NCBI RefSeq assembly: GCF_030646015.1
Contig: NZ_JAUSLT010000109.1
Span: 1-34,935, forward strand
From: Bradyrhizobium sp.
GTDB lineage: Bacteria > Pseudomonadota > Alphaproteobacteria > Rhizobiales > Xanthobacteraceae
Length of the DNA stretch: 34,935 bases
Reading direction: 5' to 3'
How positions within the stretch are numbered: the first letter of the stretch is position 1; each line of letters opens with the position of its first letter. Both the position numbers and the translations under genes were made by a program. The notes under the pieces are model-generated. The model was not told the origin of the DNA and searched no databases. It saw only the letters and a list, made by a program, of their open reading frames with translations. This document shows positions 23,560 through 31,351 of the stretch, piece after piece.

Positions 23560-24801
23560 TCAGGCCGGTTTGCCGAACAGCACCGGCAACTGCCGCGGCC
23601 CGCGGACGGTTCCTTCCGACCATTTGACCTGGCCGGCCGGGTCCAGCCTGAAGTCCGGAATCCGCTTCAGCCATTCCTCGATCGCGACCGTCATTTCCAT
23701 GCGGGCGAGGTTGGAGCCGACGCAGCGGTGAATGCCGAGGCCGAAAGCGACGTGGCGATTCTCCTTGCGGTCGATCACGACCTTGTCGGCGTCGGGGAAC
23801 ACGGCGGGATCGCGGTTGGCGGCGGGAAACGACAACAGCACCATGTTGTCGTGCTTGACCGGGCAGCCACTGATCACGGTGTCCTTCATCACCTCGCGCG
23901 CCATCGTCACCGGCGCATAGGCGCGCAGCAATTCCTCGATCGCCGTCGGCATCAGCTCCGGCTCCGCGATCAGGCGGTCGCGATCGGCAGGCGTCTTCGC
24001 CAGATGCCACAGCGAGGCGCCGATCGCGCTCCAGGTGGTGTCGATGCCAGCGATCAGGAGCAGCCGCAAGGAGCCCAGCACGTGTCCGTCGGACAACGGC
24101 TGGCCGCTTTTGTCGCGGGCGTTCATCATCGTCGTGATCAAATCGTCGGTGGGGTTTTGCTTGCGCGCCTCGATATGGCCGTGGAAATAGCCGGTCATCT
24201 CATGGACCGCGCGCATCATGGTGGCGTCGTCCTTGATGCCGAGCTCGAGAATCTCGTGGATCCACTTGATGAAAAGGTCGCTGTCCTTTTCCGGAATGCC
24301 GAGCATGTGGGCGATGGCCCGCACCGGAATGTGCTTGTTGTAGCGTGCCGCGGCGTCGCATTTGCCGTCGGCGATGAATTCGTCGATCAGCTCGTTGCAG
24401 ATGGCGCGAACCCGGGGCTCCAGTTTCTTCATGGCGTCGGGCGTGAACGGCGGCAGCAGCAGCTGCTTGGCCGGCTTGTGCTCGGGCGGATCGGAGGTGA
24501 TCGGCGGCGCGGTGTTGACGATCTCGGGCCGGACGTCGCGCACGATGACCCGGCGCGAGGAGAAATGCGTGGTGTCGTAGGCGATTTCCTTTACCGCCTG
24601 ATAGGTGGTCGGCATGTAGCAGCCGAGAAAGCGGTCGGTATGAATCACCGGCGACGCCTCGCGCAACGTGTCCCAGATCGGATACGGATCCTCGGTCCAT
24701 TGCGGATCGGTATGGTCGAAATCGTGCACCCAATCGGTGACCGGCGGGTGATCGGCCTTCGCGGGGGCGGCATCGGGAATGGCGCGGGCGGGATCGGACA
24801 T
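23560..24801 (-). CDS. Cytochrome P450
   Basis: The protein has 413 residues, normal for a soluble bacterial class I P450. The I-helix motif AGIDTTW, the ExxR of EELLRAY, and the heme loop AFGLGIHRCVGSNLARMEM with thiolate Cys360 are all present. There is no membrane anchor. It needs a ferredoxin and reductase; a ferredoxin gene lies 91 bp upstream on the same strand and is the likely partner. The TSDPPEHKPAKQLLLPPFTP segment resembles P450s of Bradyrhizobium and Rhodopseudomonas that act on aromatic or terpenoid compounds, but the substrate cannot be set from sequence. AGAGGAA lies upstream of the start. Confidence 0.95.
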   Translation of the reverse strand: MSDPARAIPDAAPAKADHPPVTDWVHDFDHTDPQWTEDPYPIWDTLREASPVIHTDRFLGCYMPTTYQAVKEIAYDTTHFSSRRVIVRDVRPEIVNTAPPITSDPPEHKPAKQLLLPPFTPDAMKKLEPRVRAICNELIDEFIADGKCDAAARYNKHIPVRAIAHMLGIPEKDSDLFIKWIHEILELGIKDDATMMRAVHEMTGYFHGHIEARKQNPTDDLITTMMNARDKSGQPLSDGHVLGSLRLLLIAGIDTTWSAIGASLWHLAKTPADRDRLIAEPELMPTAIEELLRAYAPVTMAREVMKDTVISGCPVKHDNMVLLSFPAANRDPAVFPDADKVVIDRKENRHVAFGLGIHRCVGSNLARMEMTVAIEEWLKRIPDFRLDPAGQVKWSEGTVRGPRQLPVLFGKPA

Positions 24802-24892
24802 CAGGGTAATTTCCTCTGGTTCGTTCGCTTGATCTGCGATGGCGCTAAAGATCGGTGAGCAGCTTCAAATCGGCGGCACGGACGGGAAGCGG

Positions 24893-25102
24893 TTACTCTT
24901 CGGTGACTTCGATCGCGATTTCCGGGCAGTTCGACTTGGCGAGCCAGGCCTTGTCCTCGAGCCCGGCGGGTACCGAGCCGTCGCCGACCTCGTGCGCATT
25001 GCCGAATTCGTCGAGTTCGAACAGCTCGGGCGCCAGCGCCTTGCAGCGGGCGTGGCCCTGACACTTGTCCTGGTCGACATGTACCTTGAGTTTTCCGGAC
25101 AT
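24893..25102 (-). CDS. P450-associated [3Fe-4S]-type ferredoxin
   Basis: From ATG 25102 (AGAGGAA at 7 nt) the protein has 69 residues; a start 7 codons upstream is less likely. The cluster motif is C-x2-H-x2-C (CQGHARC, Cys14 and Cys20) with the third cysteine in SNCPEIAIEV (Cys59). A His in the middle position instead of Cys indicates a [3Fe-4S] or an atypical [4Fe-4S] cluster, as in many ferredoxins encoded next to actinobacterial and rhizobial P450s. It very probably donates electrons to the P450 encoded 91 bp downstream. No ferredoxin reductase gene is adjacent. Confidence 0.92.
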   Translation of the reverse strand: MSGKLKVHVDQDKCQGHARCKALAPELFELDEFGNAHEVGDGSVPAGLEDKAWLAKSNCPEIAIEVTEE

Positions 25103-25166
25103 GAGTCGCTTCCTCTGGGTCACAAGCAGCCTGGCTGCGTGGATGGCGTTTCCTGGTGTTATTCTA

Positions 25167-25194
25167 ATGGCGCGGACCTTGTTGGCCGCGCCAT
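25167..25194. promoter_or_regulatory. 9-bp perfect inverted repeat between ferredoxin and TetR genes, candidate TetR operator
   Basis: ATGGCGCGG (25167-25175) and CCGCGCCAT (25186-25194) are exact inverted arms with a 10-bp spacer, 65 bp from each divergent start. This is the usual place for autoregulation and repression of the target operon by a TetR protein. Confidence 0.55.
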
Positions 25195-25258
25195 GAAATT
25201 ATAGCCTATTACATTCGCGCCACCCTTGTGGTGTCAAGTGAAAAGTCCGGGATTGCCG

Positions 25259-25894
25259 ATGCCGCCTCGATTAGCCCGCAAGCCTGTCAACACCTACCAT
25301 CATGGGGATCTCAGGGACGCCCTGGTGCAGGCTGCCCTTGCCGAAGTGGAACAGGGCGGCCCGGAAGCCATCAGCCTCAAGGCGTTGGCGAAGCAGCTCG
25401 GTGTCTCGCAGCCGGCGCCCTACCGGCATTTTGCCGACCGCGAGGCGCTGCTGGAGGCGGTTACCGCGGAGGCCTTCCGGCAGTTCAACGCCGTGCTGCG
25501 CGAAGCGGTCGGCAAGCCATCGAAGCAATCGAAGCTGTCGCGCCTGGCGCAAGCCGCACTTGATTTCGGTCTCCGCCGCAACGGCATCTACCGCCTGATG
25601 TTCGCGTCGCGCACGATGGCCTGTTCGCCCAAGGGCAGCGAGCTTCACAACGCCGCGATGGAAACCTTCGATCTGCTGCTGGAATCGCTGGAAGCTCCGG
25701 CCGTCGGATTCCTGCGCGAGCGGCAGGCCCTGAAAATATGGGCCGCGCTGCATGGCGTGGTCATGCTGGCCGAGCAGGGGCTGCTGACCGGACAGGTGGC
25801 CCAGATCAGCCGGGAGGAACTGGTCGAGGAAATCGTCGAGCAAAGCAAGCTGGCGCTGTCGGTTGCGATCAAGGCGGCCGGTGGCCCTTCCTGA
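25259..25894 (+). CDS. TetR/AcrR-family transcriptional regulator
   Basis: From ATG 25259 the protein has 211 residues. The N-terminal helix-turn-helix is textbook TetR: LRDALVQAALAEVEQGG, then ISLKALAKQLGVSQPAPYRHFADREALLEAV. The C-terminal part (NGIYRLMFASRTMACSP, ALHGVVMLAEQGLL) matches the TetR_C ligand domain with the WHG-like (here ALHG) motif. It diverges from the ferredoxin-P450 genes with a perfect inverted repeat between them, so it probably represses them and itself. The ligand is unknown, perhaps the P450 substrate. A palindromic repeat follows the gene. Confidence 0.93.
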   Translation: MPPRLARKPVNTYHHGDLRDALVQAALAEVEQGGPEAISLKALAKQLGVSQPAPYRHFADREALLEAVTAEAFRQFNAVLREAVGKPSKQSKLSRLAQAALDFGLRRNGIYRLMFASRTMACSPKGSELHNAAMETFDLLLESLEAPAVGFLRERQALKIWAALHGVVMLAEQGLLTGQVAQISREELVEEIVEQSKLALSVAIKAAGGPS

Positions 25895-25916
25895 TCGTGA
25901 GTCTGAACGAATTCCG

Positions 25917-26047
25917 CCCTCATCCTGAGGAGCCGCGCGCCTTCGCGCGGCGTCTCGAAGGATGGCAGCAGGCCGTGTGCCAGATGGTTCGAGACGCACG
26001 CCAGACAGCGCGAGCGCGCTGTCCGGACGTGCTCCTCACCATGAGGG
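25917..26047. repeat. Intergenic palindromic repeat, copy 5 (P half + Q half)
   Basis: The left half is P (ATCCT/AGGAT around GCCGCGCG-CCTT-CGCGCGGC). The right half is Q (ATGGT/ACCAT, with the longer apical arm). The outer boundaries are CCCTCATCCTGAGGAGC and GCTCCTCACCATGAGGG. It lies between convergent tetR and amidase genes. Confidence 0.9.
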
Positions 26048-26063
26048 AGCGGGGGAGGACGAG

Positions 26064-27491
26064 CTACTTCGGCGCCCGCGGATGGATCGGCGTGCTGCCG
26101 CTGATGCCCAGAATATCCTCCAGCACTCGTGCGCCGGCGAGCAACTTCGCCTCGCCGCGCGGGGCTGCGACCATCTGCAGGCCGACCGGAAGGCCCGATT
26201 CCGTGAAGCCGCACGGCAGCGACAGCGCCGGGCAGCACACCAGCGTGATCGCATAGACTATGCCGAGCCATTCGACATAATTGTCGAATTTTACGCCCGC
26301 GCATTCCGCGACGTAGCGGTTCTCGACCGGAAACGGTGCGACGATGGTCGCGGGCGTCAGCAGGAGGTCGTAGGTTTCAAAAAATTCCAGCGTGCGCATG
26401 GTCATCGCCACGCGCTGCGCTTCGGCGCGCTCGAGCTGCTCGACCGTCAGCTTGAGGCCTTCCTCGATGTTCCAGATCACCTCGGGCTTGAGCTGGTCGC
26501 GCTTTTCGCGCAGTAGCGCCGCCTTGCTCAGCGCGAAGTCGAAGGCGCGCAGCACGTGGAAGCATTCATGGGCTTCGCGCAGGTCCGGATGCGCTTCCTC
26601 GACGATGGCGCCGGCTTCGGCAAAACGTTGCGCCGCCTTGGCCGTGATGGCGGCAACCTCGGGATCGACGGGGGTGATGCCGAGATCGGGCGAATAGGCA
26701 ATGCGCTTCGGCTTGTTGCCGGAGCGCGCGGCGGACAGGAACGAATTCGGCAGCAGGGGCAGCGACAGCGGATCGCCTGGATGCTCTCCGCTCATGGCGT
26801 CGAGCAGCAGCGCGAGGTCCTCGACATTGCGGGCCATCGGACCCTGCACCCCGAGATTGCGGTCGACTGCCGCGGCCATCGTATGTGCGACCCGGCCGAT
26901 GCTCGGGCGCATGCCGACGATGCCGCAGAAGCTCGCGGGGTTGCGCAGCGAGCCGCCCATGTCGGAGCCGTGGGCGAGCCACGCCATTCCGGTGGCGAGC
27001 GCCACGGCGGCGCCGCCGGAGGAGCCGGCCGCCGAGCGCGAAGTATCCCAGGGATTGAGGGTGGCGCCGAACACCTCGTTAAACGTGTTGGCGCCGGCGC
27101 CGAATTCCGGCGTGTTGGACTTGGCGTAGATCACCCCGCCATTGTCCTCGAGGTGCTCGACCAGGATATCGGAGCGCGCGGGGATGTTGTTCCGGTAAAT
27201 CGGCGAGCCCTGCGTGGTCAGCACGCCCTTGACGCTGGTGAGGTCCTTGATCGGTATCGGCATGCCCGCCAGCAGGCCACGGCTGCCGACCGGCTTTTTC
27301 ATCAGCTCTTTGGCATGGGTCCGGGCGCGATCGAAACACAGCGTCGGCAGTGCATTGACCTTGCCGTCGACCTCGGCGATGCGCTTTTCCAGCACGTCGA
27401 GCAGGTCGAGCGGCGTGACTTCGCCCTTGTTGAGTTTGTCGACAATGGCGCACGCCGTTGCCTTTACCAGTCCCTGATCAGCCACTCGCAT
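26064..27491 (-). CDS. Amidase-signature enzyme (cytoplasmic)
   Basis: The protein has 475 residues. The amidase triad is intact: Lys82 in PIKDLT, the cis-Ser in AGSSGG (157/158) and nucleophile Ser181 in GSDMGGSLR. PIPIKDLTSVKGVLTTQGS and CGIVGMRPSIGRV match broad-spectrum amidases such as aryl-acylamidase and indoleacetamide hydrolase; there is no GatA context. Unlike the paa-linked amidase it has no export signal. The ATG lies only 2-3 nt after AGGAGAT, so a GTG two codons in may be the real start. It diverges from the arylformamidase-like hydrolase gene across about 100 bp. Substrate unknown. Confidence 0.9.
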   Translation of the reverse strand: MRVADQGLVKATACAIVDKLNKGEVTPLDLLDVLEKRIAEVDGKVNALPTLCFDRARTHAKELMKKPVGSRGLLAGMPIPIKDLTSVKGVLTTQGSPIYRNNIPARSDILVEHLEDNGGVIYAKSNTPEFGAGANTFNEVFGATLNPWDTSRSAAGSSGGAAVALATGMAWLAHGSDMGGSLRNPASFCGIVGMRPSIGRVAHTMAAAVDRNLGVQGPMARNVEDLALLLDAMSGEHPGDPLSLPLLPNSFLSAARSGNKPKRIAYSPDLGITPVDPEVAAITAKAAQRFAEAGAIVEEAHPDLREAHECFHVLRAFDFALSKAALLREKRDQLKPEVIWNIEEGLKLTVEQLERAEAQRVAMTMRTLEFFETYDLLLTPATIVAPFPVENRYVAECAGVKFDNYVEWLGIVYAITLVCCPALSLPCGFTESGLPVGLQMVAAPRGEAKLLAGARVLEDILGISGSTPIHPRAPK

Positions 27492-27588
27492 ATCTCCTGG
27501 TCATTCCGCGTTGAGGTCACGGATTGCCTAGTGCTGTAAAACATTTTCCGGCAAAGTGGAAATACAGACCGGCTTTGGAGATAACAGC

Positions 27589-28440
27589 ATGACGACGCCA
27601 TCCGATACGCCCGACTGGCGCAGCATGAGCCAGCAGGAGCGCGACCTCGGCCTCAATAATGGCGTTCACGTGGCCGCAAGTGCCGACCTCGTCGCCGGCT
27701 GGGACCGGCGTTCCCAAGAGAAGCGGGCGCAATATTCCGATCATCTCGATCTGCGATATGGCCCGCGCGAGCGCAACCGGATCGATTTCTTCAAGGCCGG
27801 GGAGAAGGCGCCGACGCTTCTGTTCATCCACGGCGGCTACTGGCAGACGCGCGCCAAGGAGACCTTTGCGCTGTTTTCCGACGGCCCGATGGCGCATGGC
27901 ATCAATGTGGCGCTGACCGGCTACACGCTGGCGCCGGACGCGACGCTCGATCAGATCGTCGGCGAAATCCATGCCGGGATCGATTATCTCGCCGCACAAT
28001 TGCCCGCGCTCGGCGGCGACGGCAAGGGGATCGTGGTGGCCGGCTGGTCCGCCGGCGGCCATCTCACCTCGATGGCGCTGTCGAATCCACATGTGCGGTC
28101 GGGGATGGCGATATCGGGCATCTACGATCTCGAGCCGATCCGCCACAGCTACCTCAACACGAAACTCGGGCTCGACGAAGCGACTTCACGCCGCAACTCG
28201 CCGATGATGCAGGAAGGCGGCGCGCTAAAGCCGTTGTCACTGGTGGTGGGCGACGCCGAACTGCCGCTGCTGCGCAAGCAGACCGCGGATTTCGCCGGGC
28301 ACCGCGCGCGATATGGATTGCCGGTGACCTATGAGGAGATCCCCGGCGCCAATCATTTCACCATCATGAACGAGATGCTGTCGCCGATGGGGCGGATCAC
28401 GACGCTGATCCGGCAGTTGTTCGAGCGGACGGCGGAATGA
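27589..28440 (+). CDS. Alpha/beta-hydrolase, kynurenine formamidase (arylformamidase)-like
   Basis: From ATG 27589 (GGAG at 8 nt) the protein has 283 residues. HGGYW at 81-85 is the oxyanion-hole motif of the AFMID-type hydrolases. GWSAGG holds the nucleophile Ser154, VGDAELP the acidic residue and GANHFTIM the histidine. Such enzymes cleave N-formylkynurenine or related carbamate and ester bonds in the cytoplasm. No kynurenine-pathway gene is adjacent, so this is a family-level call. The neighbour on one side is the divergent amidase, giving an amide-hydrolysis theme. Confidence 0.85.
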   Translation: MTTPSDTPDWRSMSQQERDLGLNNGVHVAASADLVAGWDRRSQEKRAQYSDHLDLRYGPRERNRIDFFKAGEKAPTLLFIHGGYWQTRAKETFALFSDGPMAHGINVALTGYTLAPDATLDQIVGEIHAGIDYLAAQLPALGGDGKGIVVAGWSAGGHLTSMALSNPHVRSGMAISGIYDLEPIRHSYLNTKLGLDEATSRRNSPMMQEGGALKPLSLVVGDAELPLLRKQTADFAGHRARYGLPVTYEEIPGANHFTIMNEMLSPMGRITTLIRQLFERTAE

Positions 28441-28490
28441 CCATCACTGGGCATGAGGTTTGTCGTCGCTGCTCGGGGGTGCACCCGGCT

Positions 28491-28614
28491 CCCTCATGGT
28501 GCACGTCCGGCAGCGCCTTGCGCTGTCGGGCGCGCGTCTCGAACCATCGGGCACACTGCCTGCTGCCATCCTTCGAGACGCCGCGCGAAGTGCGCGCGGC
28601 TCCTCAGGATGAGG
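28491..28614. repeat. Intergenic palindromic repeat, copy 6 (degenerate Q half + P half)
   Basis: The left half keeps CATGGT and CGAACCATC but has lost the GAGGAGC next to it. The right P half is identical to copy 2 over 58 bp. It lies between convergent genes. Confidence 0.88.
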
Positions 28615-28634
28615 TCGAGTATGTGGCTACGTAG

Positions 28635-29411
28635 CTATCCCCACCCCGACGTATGCCCGCCATCGACGGTAAAAATCACCCCCGACGTATACCCCGAGCG
28701 GTCCGAGGCCAGAAACGCCATCAGGTCGCCGATCTCGCGGGCATGCGCGGGGCGGCCGAGCGGCATGCCCTTCTGCAGTTCCCTGTAGCGGTTCTCGTCG
28801 CCGAGCTGGTTTTTCGCGCGGGTCTTCATCAGCGTGACATGGCGGTCGGTGCCGACAGGGCCGGGATTGATGCCGACCACGCGGATGTTGTCGGCCATGC
28901 TCTTGCCGCCGAGTCCACGGGTGAACGCCATCAGCGCCGCGTTGCCGGCGCTGCCGCAGATGTAATTGGCGTCGAATTTTTCACCGGCCGCACCAATGTC
29001 GTTGACGATGACGCCATGGCCGCGCGCCTTCATCTGCGCGTAGATCGCGCGGGTGAGGTTGATGTAGCCGAACACTTTCAGTTCCCAGGCATGGCGCCAG
29101 GTCGCCTCATCGATCTTGTCGATCGAGCCGCCGGGAATGTCTCCGGCATTGTTGACGAGGATGTCGATGTCGGCGGCGTCCTTCGCCAGTTTTGCGAGGT
29201 CCTGCGGATTGCGCAGGTCCACGACATGCGCCGTGGCGTCGATCTGGTGCGCCCCCCGCAGCCGTTCGGCCAGCGCCTTCAGCGCATCGCCGCTGCGGGC
29301 CGCAAGCATGAGATGGCAGCCTTCCTCGGCGAAGGCTTCGGCGGCGGCCGCGCCGATGCCCTTCGATGCGCCCGTAATCAGGACGCGCTTGCCGCGCAAA
29401 TGCAGATCCAT
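28635..29411 (-). CDS. Short-chain dehydrogenase/reductase-family protein with altered active site
   Basis: The protein has 258 residues with a normal SDR cofactor site: TGASKGIG (13-20), VVDL (63-66) and NNAG (87-90). The catalytic motif is changed. Where classical SDRs have Tyr-x3-Lys, this protein has Tyr150-Ile-Cys-Gly-Ser154. The upstream Ser is also missing, since the strand reads VNDIGAAG in place of a NISS-like sequence. The C-terminal part (NPGPVGTDR, YTSGVIFTVDGG) is normal. It may bind NAD(P)H but use a different chemistry. It converges on the formamidase-like gene and diverges from the tartrate dehydrogenase-like gene. Confidence 0.88.
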   Translation of the reverse strand: MDLHLRGKRVLITGASKGIGAAAAEAFAEEGCHLMLAARSGDALKALAERLRGAHQIDATAHVVDLRNPQDLAKLAKDAADIDILVNNAGDIPGGSIDKIDEATWRHAWELKVFGYINLTRAIYAQMKARGHGVIVNDIGAAGEKFDANYICGSAGNAALMAFTRGLGGKSMADNIRVVGINPGPVGTDRHVTLMKTRAKNQLGDENRYRELQKGMPLGRPAHAREIGDLMAFLASDRSGYTSGVIFTVDGGHTSGWG

Positions 29412-29595
29412 GGGATGTCTCGCTTGATGGGGGAGGGCGTCGGACGGAGTATCGGTGAGGCCGGAAAGTTAGGCCGCCACTCCCGAGGCGGTCAACATTG
29501 CACTGCAGCGTTGCACCGCGGGCGAGTTTGGTCCATTGCAATCCGGTCCAATCCAACGGCGTTACCGGCGCTCCCACGCATTAAGGAATCTCCCG

Positions 29596-30675
29596 ATGAG
29601 CAACGAAAAAAAGCAATACCGGATCGCGGTCATTCCCGGCGACGGTATCGGCAAGGAAGTGGTGCCGGAAGGGCTGCGCGTGCTGGAGGTGGCGGCGAAA
29701 AAACACGGCGTTTCCGTGCATTTCGACCACTTCGATTTCGCCTCCTGGGACTATTACGAAAAGCACGGCGAGATGATGCCGGAGGACTGGAAGGCCAAAA
29801 TCGGCAAGCATGACGCGATTTATTTCGGCGCGGTCGGCTGGCCGGCGAAAATTCCCGATCACATTTCGTTGTGGGGTTCATTGATCAAATTCCGCAGGGA
29901 GTTCGACCAGTACGTCAACCTGCGCCCGGTGCGGCTGATGCCCGGCGTGCCGTCGCCGCTCGCCAACCGCAAGCCCGGCGATATCGATTTCTGGGTGGTG
30001 CGTGAGAACACCGAGGGCGAATATTCCTCCGTCGGCGGCCGCATGTTCCCGGACACCGACCGCGAATTCGTGACGCAACAGACCGTGATGACCCGGATCG
30101 GCGTCGACCGCATTCTGAAATTCGCGTTCGAGCTGGCGCAGTCGCGGCCGAAGAAGCATTTGACCTCGGCGACCAAGTCCAACGGCATTTCCATCACCAT
30201 GCCGTATTGGGACGAGCGCGTGGAGGCGATGGCGAAGAACTATCCGAACGTGAAATGGGACAAGTACCACATCGACATTCTCACCGCGAATTTCGTGCTG
30301 CATCCCGACTGGTTCGACGTCGTGGTCGGCTCCAATCTGTTCGGCGACATCCTCTCAGATCTCGGCCCGGCCTGCACCGGCACCATCGGCATCGCGCCGT
30401 CGGGCAACATCAATCCGCCCGGCCTGTTTCCCTCGGTGTTCGAGCCGGTGCACGGCTCGGCGCCCGACATCGCGGGGCAGGGCATCGCCAATCCGATCGG
30501 CATGATCTGGTCCGGCGCGATGATGCTGGAACATCTCGGCGAGAAGGCCGCGGCGGCTTCGATCGTCGCCGCGATCGAACGCACGCTCGGCGAACGCACG
30601 CTGCGCACGCGCGATCTCGGCGGCAATGCCGACACCACGGCGTGCGGCAAGGCCGTGGCTGACATGGTGGAGTAG
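29596..30675 (+). CDS. Tartrate/D-malate dehydrogenase-type enzyme (isocitrate/isopropylmalate dehydrogenase family)
   Basis: From ATG 29596 (AAGGAA at 8 nt) the protein has 359 residues. It is a beta-decarboxylating dehydrogenase: IAVIPGDGIGKEVVPEGLRVLE at the start, LRPVRLMPG, VVRENTEGEYSSVGG, TKSNGISITMPYWDE, the metal-binding Asp in GSNLFGDILSDLGP, and HGSAPDIAGQGIANP. Family details (WDYYEKHGEMMPEDW, GRMF) point to tartrate dehydrogenase/decarboxylase or D-malate dehydrogenase, not LeuB. It uses NAD+ and Mn2+/Mg2+ in the cytoplasm. The exact substrate (L-tartrate, meso-tartrate or D-malate) cannot be told. Confidence 0.92.
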   Translation: MSNEKKQYRIAVIPGDGIGKEVVPEGLRVLEVAAKKHGVSVHFDHFDFASWDYYEKHGEMMPEDWKAKIGKHDAIYFGAVGWPAKIPDHISLWGSLIKFRREFDQYVNLRPVRLMPGVPSPLANRKPGDIDFWVVRENTEGEYSSVGGRMFPDTDREFVTQQTVMTRIGVDRILKFAFELAQSRPKKHLTSATKSNGISITMPYWDERVEAMAKNYPNVKWDKYHIDILTANFVLHPDWFDVVVGSNLFGDILSDLGPACTGTIGIAPSGNINPPGLFPSVFEPVHGSAPDIAGQGIANPIGMIWSGAMMLEHLGEKAAAASIVAAIERTLGERTLRTRDLGGNADTTACGKAVADMVE

Positions 30676-30687
30676 GAGTTCTTCCTT

Positions 30688-30813
30688 CCTTCTCCCCTTG
30701 TGGGAGAAGGTGGCAGCCGAAGGCTGCCGGATGAGGGGTCTCCATCCGCGTAGACAGACCCCTCATCCGACGCGGACTGCGTCCGCGCCACCTTCTCCCA
30801 CAAGGGGAGAAGG
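30688..30813. repeat. C/G-rich intergenic palindromic repeat, copy 3, with 27-bp perfect terminal arms
   Basis: Arms 30688-30714 and 30787-30813 are exact reverse complements, beginning CCTTCTCCCCTTG. Inner pairs include CAGCCGAAGGCTG and ACCCCTCATCC / GGATGAGGGGT. It lies between the tartrate dehydrogenase-like gene and a gene remnant. Confidence 0.93.
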
Positions 30814-30824
30814 GAAGAGTTGTG

Positions 30825-30905
30825 TCAGCCCTGCACGACCCGCCGGCAGTGCTGCAACGACGCTTCGATCAGGTTCTCGCCCGCCTCGGGGGTGCGGCGC
30901 GCAGC
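30825..30905 (-). pseudogene. Remnant 3' end of a D-2-hydroxyacid dehydrogenase gene
   Basis: The minus-strand frame ends RRTPEAGENLIEASLQHC followed by RRVVQG and a stop. It matches the C-terminus of the intact dehydrogenase encoded at 31352-32263 (RTPEASENLIEASLQHC, then RRIAKG). The DNA of 30852-30897 matches 31379-31424 at 43 of 46 positions. Upstream of these 25 codons similarity stops abruptly. The residual differences suggest an old duplicate or a diverged paralogue, not a fresh copy. Confidence 0.85.
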
Positions 30906-30922
30906 GTCAAGACACATGACAA

Positions 30923-31309
30923 CTAGGTCTTCTGATCAAATTCAACGATATCATCGTAGCGGGTGACGGCTGTCTGACCGGAGCTGTAAAACACAATGGC
31001 CTCAGGACCGACGAAATCTTCTGCCTTCAAAGAAATAGATATCGAGGATCGATCCTCAAATGTGATTGCAAAAGATTCCGAATTTGCGATTGCGACTTCC
31101 GCAACGATCTTTCCAATCTGACCGCAGATAAGATTTCGAAACTGGTCATCTCCGTCTCTCAACACGCTTCCGTCAGCGCTGACTTGCACCCGCGTTAACG
31201 CATTGATGGTCGGACCATCAAACTGAAGCTGCCAATAATCCATAACGAACGTGATGGCGCTTAGCTTTTCCCCCACGATGCAGTTATAGAAGTTAGGCTG
31301 TTTGTTCAT
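30923..31309 (-). CDS. Hypothetical 128-residue protein of lower G+C, probably acquired
   Basis: I do not recognise a family. The protein is acidic, with alternating hydrophobic stretches (ITFVMDYWQLQFDG, VAEVAIANSESFAITFEDRSSISISL, EAIVFYS) suggesting a beta-rich small domain. There is no signal peptide, membrane segment or cysteine motif. By my count 147 of 300 bases over 30961-31260 are G or C, well below its neighbours, and codon use includes AT-ending codons rare elsewhere in the window. It sits exactly between the intact hydroxyacid dehydrogenase and a remnant copy of its 3' end, with 42 bp before the intact gene's stop. Small proteins of this shape are often immunity proteins, but nothing here proves it. 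The ribosome-binding site is weak. Confidence 0.65.
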   Translation of the reverse strand: MNKQPNFYNCIVGEKLSAITFVMDYWQLQFDGPTINALTRVQVSADGSVLRDGDDQFRNLICGQIGKIVAEVAIANSESFAITFEDRSSISISLKAEDFVGPEAIVFYSSGQTAVTRYDDIVEFDQKT

Positions 31310-31351
31310 CGTTCCGCAGGATAGTTGTGGGACAGGTTCAGGAGGGCCATC

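Noticed and set aside
30923..31309. Toxin-antitoxin or contact-dependent immunity gene
   Set aside because: No partner toxin, polymorphic-toxin repeat or secretion gene is nearby; only size and composition suggest it.
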